This document shows positions 25,009 to 33,425 of a stretch of DNA of 34,339 bases, one piece after another. The DNA comes from Aestuariivirga sp. (GTDB lineage: Bacteria; Pseudomonadota; Alphaproteobacteria; Rhizobiales; Aestuariivirgaceae), in assembly GCA_030680855.1 (NCBI GenBank), contig JAUXUN010000018.1:1-34339 (forward strand). Direction: 5' to 3'. The first letter of the stretch is position 1; every line of letters begins with the position of its first letter. The notes below the pieces were generated by a model that had not been told where the DNA came from, ran no database searches, and saw nothing but the letters and a program-made list of their open reading frames with translations. The position numbers were made by a program, and so were the translations under genes.

Positions 25009-25647
25009 TCAATTCAAGCAAGTGACACGGCTGAAAGCCTTGCCAGCCTTTTTGTTGGTTTTGCCTGTGCCAATCTGGATGGTAGGCGTTATGCCGCTGA
25101 CATACTTGAAATCCTTCGCACCGCTGAAGCCCTGTTGCGCGCACCAGGCTTCTGCCGCTTTCTTTCCGCAACCGGCTTCACCGCTGAAGCACCAGTTGAG
25201 CCGAACCCGCTCATGCATCGGGTTCTTGAACATTTCGCTCGTGGTTGCCGCAACAACCGGTGCCGCTGCTGGAATGCCGACATCTGCCGCAGGCGATTCC
25301 GGTGTGGTGGGAGGCGGCGCTGTCGGCAGCTCTGCCGTGGCACAGGTAATGGAGGCAAAGCCATCGCAATAGCTCTGGTCGCAGACTTCGCCCGTGGCGA
25401 TCAGCTTCGTTGGCGCTGATGCCCCGATATCAGGGGCCTGTTGAACAGCAACGGAGTGATCATAGGCATTGCTCTTGCACCAGGCAGTCGCCGCCTCCGC
25501 GCCACAGCCTTTGCCCCAATCCACGCACCAATCCAGGCGATTGGTGCCGATCATGGGATTCTCGAATGTCTTGTTCTCCGCTTCAGCAGGGCCAAGGAAA
25601 AGCCAAAGCGCCGCCAGCGCAAAAATGGCACGCAAACAATTCCGCAT
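25009..25647 (-). CDS. Secreted cysteine-rich protein with two tandem repeat domains
   Basis: The 212-aa protein has a signal peptide ending AEA (about residue 23). Two homologous domains follow, about 28-102 and 140-211, joined by a Pro/Ala-rich linker. Each begins F(E/K)NPM and has a RL(D/N)WC...GCG..AA.AWC core, then ends with SITC or RVTC. Domain 1 has five more conserved positions including CDQSYCDGF. In domain 2 this cysteine pair is replaced by TGKTNKKAGKAF, so one disulfide appears to be lost. The function is unknown; carbohydrate or surface binding is conceivable. GGAGG five bases before the ATG supports the start. Confidence 0.75.
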   Translation of the reverse strand: MRNCLRAIFALAALWLFLGPAEAENKTFENPMIGTNRLDWCVDWGKGCGAEAATAWCKSNAYDHSVAVQQAPDIGASAPTKLIATGEVCDQSYCDGFASITCATAELPTAPPPTTPESPAADVGIPAAAPVVAATTSEMFKNPMHERVRLNWCFSGEAGCGKKAAEAWCAQQGFSGAKDFKYVSGITPTIQIGTGKTNKKAGKAFSRVTCLN

Positions 25648-25707
25648 CAGGGCCTCCAGTTCTCGGGAAACATCCTCTGCCCCAAACTGCTGTCTGGACG
25701 CAAGCTC

Positions 25708-25977
25708 TTAATGGCCAAAGGCGCGATCATCCGGTTTTTTCGGATCGACTGGTTCGATCAAATAGTAAGCCCATTGCGAAGCATGGGTCTCGCCATAGAC
25801 AAGCACCTGGCAGATATCCCCATCAAGGGAGGTAACGGGCCCTTCGCGGCCATCCGGAATCATCACCATATGCCCGACCTTGCACCAGTTGTTTGGTGAG
25901 GGCGGAGCCACCGGCTCTATCGCGGTGGGGGCCGCGGTAGCAGTTGCAAAAAACACGGTCGCCAGGAGTGTTTTCAT
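25708..25977 (-). CDS. Small exported protein, unknown
   Basis: The 89-aa protein has an N-terminal signal-like segment (MKTLLATVFFATATAAP) and a compact mature part with two cysteines (NNWCKVGHMV and GDICQVLV). The pattern GHMVMIPDGREGPVTSLDGD resembles short SH3/KOW-like barrels that begin with a V-x-V-P-D-x-x-x-G-x-V-T turn. I do not recognise the family. It lies on the same strand as the neighbouring cysteine-rich secreted protein gene with a 60-bp gap and may share its transcript. Confidence 0.7.
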   Translation of the reverse strand: MKTLLATVFFATATAAPTAIEPVAPPSPNNWCKVGHMVMIPDGREGPVTSLDGDICQVLVYGETHASQWAYYLIEPVDPKKPDDRAFGH

Positions 25978-26050
25978 CGCGCTGTCCCAGTTCGCCAGTT
26001 TCCAAAAATCGGCGATTTTCGCCAGAAACGCAAGCCCGCCTGCCAGTCAA

Positions 26051-26989
26051 TCAGGTCTTTCGCCACTTGGACGGCGGTCTGCCAAATTTTACCTTAAAGC
26101 TGCGCGAAAATTGGGACAGCGAGGAAAATCCTGTGGCAACAGCAACTTCGCGAACGCGCAACGTGGAGTAGTTGATCAGCCGCTCGGCTCGCTCGAGGCG
26201 CAAATTCAGATAAAATCCCATGGGCCGCTTTTTTAATGTTGCAGCAAATAGTCTTTCCAGCTGTCGCACCGAAAGTCCGGCCCGATTCGCGAGATATTCT
26301 ATTCCGCAGGGCTCTTCAATATGTTCTTCCATCGTCGCGATGCAGGACAGCACACGCGCATCCCGCGTGCCATAACGTTCCGCCGCCGGAATGCGGGCCT
26401 CGCCTGGCTGTTCGGCAAAACGCGAATGAACCAATTGGTCGGCAACCGTCACCGCAATCCCAGCCCCCAGCCGTTGCCTGATCCATTCAAGCATCATGTC
26501 GATCACCGAGGATCCTCCCGCGCTGGTCATGCGGTCGCGGTCAACTTCAAACAGCGACTGCCTGACCTGCACCCGTGGAAAACTTTCACGAAAACCCGGC
26601 AGGCTTTCCCAGTGGCATGTTGCCTGGTAGCCATCCAGCACCCCGGCGCTTGCCAGAATAAAGGGCCCCGTATCTATCCCTGCGAGCAGAACTTTTGCCG
26701 CCGCCAGCTTGCGCAGGGCAACAAGCGTCGGTTTACTGATGCCTTTCTCGGGCTCATAGCTTGCGCTTACCACCAGCATTGTTGGACGCCCCACTTCCGC
26801 CAGACGGCCTGATACCGAAACCGGTATGTCATTGGACGCCGACACTGGCTGGCCATCTGCTGAAACAAAGCGCCAGGAAAATACCTGTCCCGCAAAGCGG
26901 TTGGCCAGGCGCAAGGGTTCAAGCGCCCCAAAAAGCGATATCATCGAAAAGCGGGGGACCAGGTGAAAGACAACATCTACAGGGGACAT
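26051..26989 (-). CDS. GlxA/CdhR-type AraC-family transcriptional regulator
   Basis: The 312-aa regulator has an N-terminal DJ-1/PfpI (GATase1-like) ligand domain, about 1-175 (FHLVPRFSMISLFGALEPLRLANR, then GIDTGPFILASAGVLDGYQATCHW). A C-terminal pair of AraC helix-turn-helices follows (IEYLANRAGLSVRQLERLF and VREVAVATGFSSLSQFSRSF, ending GRPPSKWR). This architecture is that of CdhR, the carnitine-responsive activator, and GbdR. It diverges from a carnitine-type operon and is very likely its activator. The ATG at 26989 fits the family N-terminus. It has no clear Shine-Dalgarno element and lies inside one of two direct repeats, so it may be autoregulated or leaderless. Confidence 0.88.
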   Translation of the reverse strand: MSPVDVVFHLVPRFSMISLFGALEPLRLANRFAGQVFSWRFVSADGQPVSASNDIPVSVSGRLAEVGRPTMLVVSASYEPEKGISKPTLVALRKLAAAKVLLAGIDTGPFILASAGVLDGYQATCHWESLPGFRESFPRVQVRQSLFEVDRDRMTSAGGSSVIDMMLEWIRQRLGAGIAVTVADQLVHSRFAEQPGEARIPAAERYGTRDARVLSCIATMEEHIEEPCGIEYLANRAGLSVRQLERLFAATLKKRPMGFYLNLRLERAERLINYSTLRVREVAVATGFSSLSQFSRSFKVKFGRPPSKWRKT

Positions 26990-27026
26990 GGCGAAAAACA
27001 TCAAATAAATGGCGAAAAAAGTCAAA
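26988..27026. promoter_or_regulatory. Direct-repeat operator between regulator and carnitine operon
   Basis: Two 18-bp direct repeats ATGGCGAAAAAnnTCAAA occur at 26988-27005 and 27009-27026. They match at 16 of 18 positions, with a 21-bp period (two helical turns). AraC-family activators bind such in-phase direct repeats next to the target promoter. They lie 46 bp upstream of the operon's first start codon and overlap the regulator's own start. Confidence 0.65.
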
Positions 27027-27072
27027 CTTGGAAATAGGATAAGGCTAACGTCGCCGCAAACGGAGGATCCCC

Positions 27073-27963
27073 ATGAACCCCAAGATCATCATTACCTGCG
27101 CCATAACCGGCGCTGGCGACACAGTGGGCAAAAGCCCGAACGTACCCGTAACGCCGGAACAGGTTGCCAATTCCGCCCTCGAAGCCGCTGCCGCCGGGGC
27201 AGCCGTAGTCCATTGCCATGTGCGTGATCCCAAGACCGGAAAAGGCTCCCGCGGCGTCCATCTCTACAAGGAAGTCATGGAGCGCATCCGCGCCAGGAAC
27301 AAGGAAGTGATCATCAACCTCACCGCCGGCATGGGCGGCGATCTTGATGTGGGACCCGGAGAGACCCCGATGAAGTGGGGTGCCGGCACTGATCTCGTCG
27401 GTCCTGTTGAGCGCCTGCTGCATGTTGCAGAACTGCGCCCCGAACTCTGCACGCTGGATTGTGGCTCACTGAACTTCGGCGATGGCAACACCATGGTCGT
27501 GCAGACGCCGGCCCAGCTGCGCGAACAGGCCCGCCTCATCAAATCCTATGGCGTGAAGCCCGAGATGGAAATTTTCGATTCCGGAAATCTCTGGTTCGCC
27601 AGGCAGCTCTACCTCGAAGGGCTGATTGACGGCCCACCCCTGTTCCAGCTCTGCCTTGGCATTCCCTGGGGCGCGCCCTACGACACCGAAACCATGGCCT
27701 ACCAGAAGGCCCAGCTTCCCAAGGACGCGATCTGGGCTGCCTTTGGCATTGGCCGTAACGAGTTTCCGGCCGTCGCGCAGGCGGTGCTGCTCGGTGGCCA
27801 TGTGCGGGTTGGCCTTGAAGACAATCTCTGGCTCGAAAAGAGCGTCCATGCCACCAACGGCAAGCTTGTTGAAAAAGCCGCGAAGATCATCGAGTTGCTT
27901 GGCACCAAAGTTGCCACACCCGATGAGGCCCGCGCCATTCTGCACCTCAAGCCAAGAGCCTGA
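27073..27963 (+). CDS. BKACE (DUF849) beta-keto acid cleavage enzyme, probable 3-dehydrocarnitine cleavage
   Basis: The 296-aa Zn-dependent TIM-barrel enzyme of the BKACE family condenses a beta-keto acid with acetyl-CoA, releasing acetoacetate and a new acyl-CoA. The start [10 protein letters not shown], the metal pair H47/H49 in VVHCHVRDP and the [13 protein letters not shown] strand are family hallmarks. [13 protein letters not shown] and the [12 protein letters not shown]-terminal loop are also typical. In the carnitine pathway this activity turns 3-dehydrocarnitine plus acetyl-CoA into betainyl-CoA and acetoacetate. Being next to a carnitine 3-dehydrogenase makes that substrate the best guess. 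GGAGG seven bases upstream supports the start. Confidence 0.9.
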   Translation: MNPKIIITCAITGAGDTVGKSPNVPVTPEQVANSALEAAAAGAAVVHCHVRDPKTGKGSRGVHLYKEVMERIRARNKEVIINLTAGMGGDLDVGPGETPMKWGAGTDLVGPVERLLHVAELRPELCTLDCGSLNFGDGNTMVVQTPAQLREQARLIKSYGVKPEMEIFDSGNLWFARQLYLEGLIDGPPLFQLCLGIPWGAPYDTETMAYQKAQLPKDAIWAAFGIGRNEFPAVAQAVLLGGHVRVGLEDNLWLEKSVHATNGKLVEKAAKIIELLGTKVATPDEARAILHLKPRA

Positions 27964-27965
27964 TC

Positions 27966-29444
27966 ATGTCCAAAATCAAAACTGTCGGCATCGCCGGAAC
28001 CGGGTTGATCGGTGCTGGCTGGGCCGCTCGCCTGCTCATCCGCGGCTTCGATGTCGTGGCCTACGATGTGCATCCCGCCGCCGAAGCTAAGCTCCGCGCC
28101 GCCATCGATGTGGCCTGGCCTTCAATGTCTAAGCTTCTGGGCTCGTCCGTCAAAAAGGGAAAGCTCAGTTTCACCACTGATCTCAAGGAGATGGCCTCGA
28201 AAGCTGACTTCATCCATGAAGCCGCCCCCGAACGCGAAGACCTCAAGGTGAAGCTCTTCCGCGATATCGATGCCATCGCAGGGCCCGAGGTGATCATTTC
28301 ATCGTCGTCCTCTGGCTTCCTGCCCACCGTGCTGCAATCCCAATGCGAACATCACCCCGAACGCGTCATCATCGGCCATCCCTTCAACCCGGTCTATCTC
28401 CTGCCCCTCGTTGAAACCGTTCCGGGCGCCAAAACCTCCAGTGAAGCCATGGACCGCGCCGGCGTCTATTTCGAAGCCATCGGCATGCAGGTGCTGCGCC
28501 TCAAGAAAGAAATCGAAGGCTATATCTGCGACCGCCTGCAGGAAGCCCTGTGGCGCGAGGCTCTCCACATCCTCAACAAGGATATCGGCACCACCGGCGA
28601 TATAGACGATTCAATCGTTTATTCCGCCGGCATGCGCTGGGCCTTCATGGGCTCATTCCTCACCTATCACGTGGCCGGCGGCCCCGGCGGCATGCGGCAT
28701 TTCATTTCGCAGTTTGACCCAACGCTTGAACTGCCCTGGACGGACCTGAAATTCCCCAAGTGGAATGACACGCTCGAAAAGAATTTGATTGAAGGTTGCG
28801 AAGCCCAAAGCGCTGGCCAAACCGTGGCCCAGATCGAAGCCAAGCGCAATGACGTGCTGGTCGACATGATGCGCCTGTTCAAACATCACAAGGTAGGCGC
28901 TGGACTGGTTCTGGCGCGCGACGAAGCCAAACAGGGAACCAAGGCCAGGCACTGGAAAAAATCCGACAAGCTTGATGGCCCGGTAAAGCTTCACAAGGGC
29001 GAAGTCCTCTCCGCCTGGCTCGACTACAACGGCCACATGACCGACGCGGCCTATCTCATTGCTTTCGGCGATGGCCTCGATGCCTTCTTCCGCTACATCG
29101 GCGACGATGAAGCCTACCGGGCCACCGGCAACACCTTCTTCACCGCCGAAACCCACATCAACTACTACAAGGAAATGAAACTCGGCGAGACTTTCGCCAT
29201 TGAGACCCAGGTGCTGGGTTGCGATGAAAAGCGCATGCACCTGTTCCATCGCATGTACCACGGCAAAACCAAGGAACTCGTGGCCACCAACGAGATCATG
29301 CAGTTGCATGTCAACCAGAAGGCTGGAAAAGTTGTCCCCATGCGCAGCGACCTGTACGATGCGCTCTCCGCCGTTGGAAAAGCTCACAGGAAACTGAAGA
29401 AACCCAAGGAAATGGGCAGCGTCATGAAAGTCAAAAGGAAATAG
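27966..29444 (+). CDS. lcdH: Carnitine 3-dehydrogenase fused to hotdog thioesterase
   Basis: The 492-aa protein has two parts. Residues 1-320 are a 3-hydroxyacyl-CoA-dehydrogenase-like carnitine dehydrogenase. It has the NAD loop GIAGTGLIGAGW (8-19), the catalytic-histidine motif HPFNP (138-142) and EGYICDRLQEALWREAL. Residues about 335-470 are a hotdog-fold acyl-CoA thioesterase (SAWLDYNGHMTDAAYL, then INYYKEMKLGE). The first part oxidises L-carnitine to 3-dehydrocarnitine with NAD+. The second can hydrolyse betainyl-CoA made by the neighbouring BKACE. Single-domain versions occur in Pseudomonas; the fusion is the rhizobial form. It starts two bases after the BKACE stop. Confidence 0.9.
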   Translation: MSKIKTVGIAGTGLIGAGWAARLLIRGFDVVAYDVHPAAEAKLRAAIDVAWPSMSKLLGSSVKKGKLSFTTDLKEMASKADFIHEAAPEREDLKVKLFRDIDAIAGPEVIISSSSSGFLPTVLQSQCEHHPERVIIGHPFNPVYLLPLVETVPGAKTSSEAMDRAGVYFEAIGMQVLRLKKEIEGYICDRLQEALWREALHILNKDIGTTGDIDDSIVYSAGMRWAFMGSFLTYHVAGGPGGMRHFISQFDPTLELPWTDLKFPKWNDTLEKNLIEGCEAQSAGQTVAQIEAKRNDVLVDMMRLFKHHKVGAGLVLARDEAKQGTKARHWKKSDKLDGPVKLHKGEVLSAWLDYNGHMTDAAYLIAFGDGLDAFFRYIGDDEAYRATGNTFFTAETHINYYKEMKLGETFAIETQVLGCDEKRMHLFHRMYHGKTKELVATNEIMQLHVNQKAGKVVPMRSDLYDALSAVGKAHRKLKKPKEMGSVMKVKRK

Positions 29445-29445
29445 C

Positions 29446-30213
29446 ATGCCACAACGCGTCATGATCACCGCCGCCGCCGCAGGGATTGGCCGCGCCGTTG
29501 CCAAGGCCTTTTATGATGAGGGCGCGAAGGTCCACATCTGCGATGTCAACGAAGCAGCACTCGCCGCCTTCCGCGAGGAGTTCCCGGAGATTGCCGCAAC
29601 CCATGTGAATGTGGCCAACGAGGCTGAGGTTGACGCTTGGTTCGATGAAGCGTTGGAAGATTTGGGCGGGCTCGATGTGCTGGTAAACAATGCGGGCATC
29701 AAGGGCCCAACGGCCCCCATTGACGATGTGGAATACGCCGACTGGAAGGAATGCCTGGCAATCTGCTTGGACTCGCATTTTCTTTGTGCAAGGCGTGCCG
29801 CTCCGGTCATGAAAGCCCAGGGCTCCGGCAACATCATCAATCTTTCCTCCACCGCCGGCCAATATGGCTTCGGCAACCGCACACCCTATGCCGCCGCCAA
29901 GTGGGCCGTGATCGGCCTTACCAAATCACTGGCCATTGAACTCGGCCCCCATGGCGTGCGCTGCAATGCCATTTGCCCCGGTGCGGTGCGTGGCGACCGC
30001 ATCAACCGCGTCATTCAAGGCGAAGCCGACGTTCGCGGCGTTGCCTTCGACGTGATCGCCAGGGAAATGACCTGGTCCCAATCCATACCGCGCTTTGTCG
30101 AGCCGGAAGAGATTGCCGACATGTGCCTCTTCCTTTCTAGCCCCGCCGCCAAGATGGTCAACGGCCAGGATATCGCCGTCGATGGCCACCTTGAAACCAT
30201 GCACATCAGGTAG
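29446..30213 (+). CDS. Short-chain dehydrogenase/reductase
   Basis: The 255-aa classical SDR has NNAG (residues 81-84), Ser135 in NLSSTAGQYG, and Y148-x3-K152 in PYAAAKWAV. The nucleotide loop reads TAAAAGIG (8-15): the first glycine of the usual TGxxxGIG is alanine. An aspartate at the end of strand 2 (ICDVN, D33) predicts NAD(H) preference. It sits inside the carnitine operon one base after the lcdH stop. A role on D-carnitine or on a hydroxy intermediate is possible, but the substrate cannot be read from the sequence. Confidence 0.85.
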   Translation: MPQRVMITAAAAGIGRAVAKAFYDEGAKVHICDVNEAALAAFREEFPEIAATHVNVANEAEVDAWFDEALEDLGGLDVLVNNAGIKGPTAPIDDVEYADWKECLAICLDSHFLCARRAAPVMKAQGSGNIINLSSTAGQYGFGNRTPYAAAKWAVIGLTKSLAIELGPHGVRCNAICPGAVRGDRINRVIQGEADVRGVAFDVIAREMTWSQSIPRFVEPEEIADMCLFLSSPAAKMVNGQDIAVDGHLETMHIR

Positions 30214-30218
30214 GCCCC

Positions 30219-31382
30219 ATGGATTTCAAGCTCTCCGAAGAACAGGACATGATCATCAAGACGACGCGCGATTTCGTCATCAACGAGCTCTATCCCCATG
30301 AAACTGAGATCGAGAATACTGGCGTGTTGCGCCCCGAACTGCGCAAGGAAATCAAGGCCAAGGCCATCGCCGCCGGCCTCTACGCCGCCAACATGCCAGC
30401 CGAAGCAGGCGGCGCCGGCCTCGATACGCTGACCTGGGTTCTCTACGAAAAGGAACTGGGCCGCGCCAACTACGCGCTCCATTGGAACTGCGTCGCGCGG
30501 CCTTCAAATATCCTCATGGCTTGCGTGGGCGAGCAGCGCGAAAAATATCTCTTCCCCGCGGTTCAGGGAAAAATGGTGGATTGCCTTGCCATGACCGAAC
30601 CAGGCGTTGGCTCCGATGTGCGCGGCATGAAATGCTTCGCCAAGCAGGATGGCGATAATTTCATCGTCAACGGAACCAAGCATTTCATCAGCCACGCCGA
30701 CGAAGCCACCTTCACCATTCTCTTTGCCGCAACCGGCGAGGAAGACACGCCGCGCGGCAAGAAAAAACTCATCACCGCCTTCCTTGTGGACAAGGGCATC
30801 AAGGGCTTCACCGTGCGTGACGGTTACAAAAATGTTTCACACCGTGGCTACAACAACTGCATTCTCGAATTCAACGATTGCCGCCTGCACAAGTCGCAAA
30901 TCCTGGGTGAATTGCACAAGGGTTTCGAGGTCGCCAACGAGTGGCTGGGCGCCACGCGCCTGCAAGTCGCCTCCACCTGCATTGGCCGTGCCGAACGCGC
31001 CATGGAACACGCCACGCAATATGCCGTGGACCGCCACCAGTTCGGCCAGCAGATCGGCAAGTTCCAGGGCGTATCCTTCAAGCTCGCCGACATGGCCATG
31101 GAATTGAAAGCTGCCGAGTTGCTCACCCTCGAGGCCGCCTGGAAATTTGACCAAAAAACCGTGACCGACATGGACATGGCCATGGCCAAACTGAAGGCCA
31201 CCGAAGTTCTGGCTTTCATCGCCGATGAAGCCATCCAAATTCACGGCGGCATGGGCCTGATGTCCGATCTCCCCCTCGAGCGCATCTGGCGCGACGCAAG
31301 GGTTGAGCGCATCTGGGAAGGCACCTCGGAAATCCAGCGCCACATCATTTCCCGCGCCCTGCTGCGCCCCTTGGGTGGCTGA
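30219..31382 (+). CDS. Acyl-CoA dehydrogenase
   Basis: The 387-aa FAD enzyme has the standard three-domain ACAD layout. The FAD/substrate segment AMTEPGVGSDVRG and NGTKHFISHADEA lie in the middle. RHQFGQQIGKFQ and QIHGGMGLMSD lie in the C-terminal helices, and the catalytic base glutamate is E367 in IWEGTSEIQRH. Within this operon the likely substrate is gamma-butyrobetainyl-CoA, oxidised to crotonobetainyl-CoA, or the reverse as done by E. coli CaiA. This is inferred from the CaiD-like neighbour. No electron-transfer flavoprotein genes are in the window. It starts five bases after the SDR stop. Confidence 0.88.
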   Translation: MDFKLSEEQDMIIKTTRDFVINELYPHETEIENTGVLRPELRKEIKAKAIAAGLYAANMPAEAGGAGLDTLTWVLYEKELGRANYALHWNCVARPSNILMACVGEQREKYLFPAVQGKMVDCLAMTEPGVGSDVRGMKCFAKQDGDNFIVNGTKHFISHADEATFTILFAATGEEDTPRGKKKLITAFLVDKGIKGFTVRDGYKNVSHRGYNNCILEFNDCRLHKSQILGELHKGFEVANEWLGATRLQVASTCIGRAERAMEHATQYAVDRHQFGQQIGKFQGVSFKLADMAMELKAAELLTLEAAWKFDQKTVTDMDMAMAKLKATEVLAFIADEAIQIHGGMGLMSDLPLERIWRDARVERIWEGTSEIQRHIISRALLRPLGG

Positions 31383-31384
31383 TC

Positions 31385-33424
31385 TTGACGCGTAGCCTCA
31401 CGCCCCTGCTCAACCCAAAGTCCATCGTCTTCATCGGCGGCAACGAATGCGATGTCGCGATCCGCCGAACACGGGAACTGGGTTTTCCCGGAAAAATCTG
31501 GGCCGTTCACCCCAAGCGCGAAACCCTCGGCGGCGTTGCCTGTGTCAGATCGGTTGCCGATATCGACGGCGCGCCCGATGCCGCATTTGTGGCAATCAAG
31601 CGCGAACCCACCATCGAAATCGTCCGTGAACTGCGGAAAAAGGGCTGCGGCGGGGCGGTGATCTACGCCAGTGGTTTCGCCGAAACAGGTGATGCCGATT
31701 TGCAGGAGGAATTGCTTGCGGCAGCGGATGGCATGCCGCTCATGGGCCCCAATTGCTACGGCTTCGTGAACTGCCTCGCCCGCGTCGCCCCCTGGCCCGA
31801 CGAACATGGCATGGAAATCATCGACAAGGGCGTTGCCATCATTACCCAGTCGGGCAACATCGCCTGCAACTTCACCTTCACCCGCCGCGCCCTGCCGCTG
31901 GCCTGCATCTTTGCCATCGGCAACCAGGCCGACATTGACATGGCGCAATTGCTTGAGGAACTCGCCCACGACACGCGCATCACCGCCATCGGCCTCCACA
32001 TCGAAGGTCTCACCGATGTGGCCGCCTTTGCCCGTGCCGCCGAGGTTGCCCGCAAACTGAAAAAGCCGGTGATCGCCCTGAAAACCGGCCGCTCCGAGCA
32101 AGGGGCAAAGGTGGCCATGAGCCACACATCGTCGCTCGCCGGCGCCGACACCCTCTATGATGCGCTGTTCGAGCGTTACGGCATCGCCCGCATGAAGTCG
32201 GTAACGTCCTTTGTGGAAACCTTGAAGTTTCTCCACCACGGCGGGCCCTTGCCGGACAGCCGCATTGTCTCCATGAGCTGTTCGGGAGGCGAAGCGGCCC
32301 TCATTGCCGATATGGCGCTGGAGCGGAAAGTGAGCTTCCCGCCCTTTGATCCCAAAACCAAGGCGGAAGTGAAAGCCACCCTCAATGAATATGTCTCAAT
32401 CGACAATCCGCTCGATTATCACACTTTCATCTGGGACCAGTTCGACAATTTGACCGCAACCTATTCAGCCGTGCTGCGCGGGCGTTTTGATGCGGGCGTG
32501 CTGATCCTCGATGCGCCGACTCACAAGGGAAGCAATGCCGCCGCTTGGGTCGTTGCGGCAAAAGCCTATGCCAATGCGGCCAATATTGCCGGTGCGCGCG
32601 CCGTTGTCACCGCCTCGCTTCCCGAATGCATGCTCCCCGAGGTTGCCGCTGACCTCGCTGCCAAAGGCGTTGCCCCCATGATGGGCCTCGATGACACGCT
32701 GGCCGCCTTCGAAGCCGCTGCCCTTATCGGCAGGAACTGGGCCCGCAACGAAGTGCTCCCTGCGCTGGCCGCACCTGCCGTAACCGGCAAGAGCGAAATC
32801 ATCCCGAGCGAACATGACGCCAAGATTCTCCTGAAAAACTTTGGCCTTCCCGTGCCCGAAGGGCGCGTCTGCAAAACAGCTGAAGCCGCAAGCGTCGCCA
32901 AGCAGCTTGGCTTCCCCGTCACGATCAAAACATCTTCCTCGGCCATTGCCCACAAGACTGAAGCGGGCGGCGTGGCCCTTAACATCAAAACCGTTGAAGA
33001 GGCCGAAGCCGTTGCCCACAGAATGGCAAAGCTGGCGCCCGATGTTCTTGTCGAGCGCATGGTGACCGGTGCCGTGGCCGAACTCATCATCGGCCTCAAG
33101 AACGATCCGCAATTTGGCCCAGCCCTGATGATCGGTGCCGGCGGCATTCTCACCGAACTCCTGAAGGACAGCATCACGCTGCTGCTGCCAACCTCGCGTG
33201 AGGAAATCACCCGGGCCCTGAAATCATTGAAGGTGTGGAAGCTGGTCGAAGGCTTCCGTGGCAAGTCAGGCGATCAGCAGGCCGTGATCGCGGCGGTCCT
33301 CGCCGTGGCGGACTTCGCCAAGGCCCATCGCACCACAATCGAAGAGCTCGACGTAAACCCCCTGCTTGTTTTGCCCAATGGCGCTGTTGCCGTTGATGCC
33401 TTCATCCGTATGCGGAGAAACTGA
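31385..33424 (+). CDS. NDP-forming acyl-CoA synthetase (acetate-CoA ligase family)
   Basis: The 679-aa protein of the ADP-forming acyl-CoA synthetase superfamily has fused alpha and beta parts. First is a CoA-binding Rossmann domain (1-125, SIVFIGGN, VIYASGFAE). Two succinyl-CoA-synthetase-like domains follow, with the SHT phospho-histidine motif (H247, AKVAMSHTSSLAGAD). Last is an ATP-grasp domain (about 470-679, GFPVTIKTSSSAIAHKTEAGGV, GAGGILTELLKDS, LDVNPLLVLP). In the carnitine operon it would make the CoA ester of gamma-butyrobetaine, crotonobetaine or carnitine, a job done by the unrelated AMP-forming CaiC in E. coli. The start is a TTG two bases after the preceding stop; there is no suitable ATG. 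Confidence 0.87.
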   Translation: MTRSLTPLLNPKSIVFIGGNECDVAIRRTRELGFPGKIWAVHPKRETLGGVACVRSVADIDGAPDAAFVAIKREPTIEIVRELRKKGCGGAVIYASGFAETGDADLQEELLAAADGMPLMGPNCYGFVNCLARVAPWPDEHGMEIIDKGVAIITQSGNIACNFTFTRRALPLACIFAIGNQADIDMAQLLEELAHDTRITAIGLHIEGLTDVAAFARAAEVARKLKKPVIALKTGRSEQGAKVAMSHTSSLAGADTLYDALFERYGIARMKSVTSFVETLKFLHHGGPLPDSRIVSMSCSGGEAALIADMALERKVSFPPFDPKTKAEVKATLNEYVSIDNPLDYHTFIWDQFDNLTATYSAVLRGRFDAGVLILDAPTHKGSNAAAWVVAAKAYANAANIAGARAVVTASLPECMLPEVAADLAAKGVAPMMGLDDTLAAFEAAALIGRNWARNEVLPALAAPAVTGKSEIIPSEHDAKILLKNFGLPVPEGRVCKTAEAASVAKQLGFPVTIKTSSSAIAHKTEAGGVALNIKTVEEAEAVAHRMAKLAPDVLVERMVTGAVAELIIGLKNDPQFGPALMIGAGGILTELLKDSITLLLPTSREEITRALKSLKVWKLVEGFRGKSGDQQAVIAAVLAVADFAKAHRTTIEELDVNPLLVLPNGAVAVDAFIRMRRN

Positions 33425-33425
33425 C

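Noticed and set aside
31241-32239. 332-codon minus-strand frame
   Set aside because: Antisense to the NDP-forming ligase and the end of the acyl-CoA dehydrogenase.
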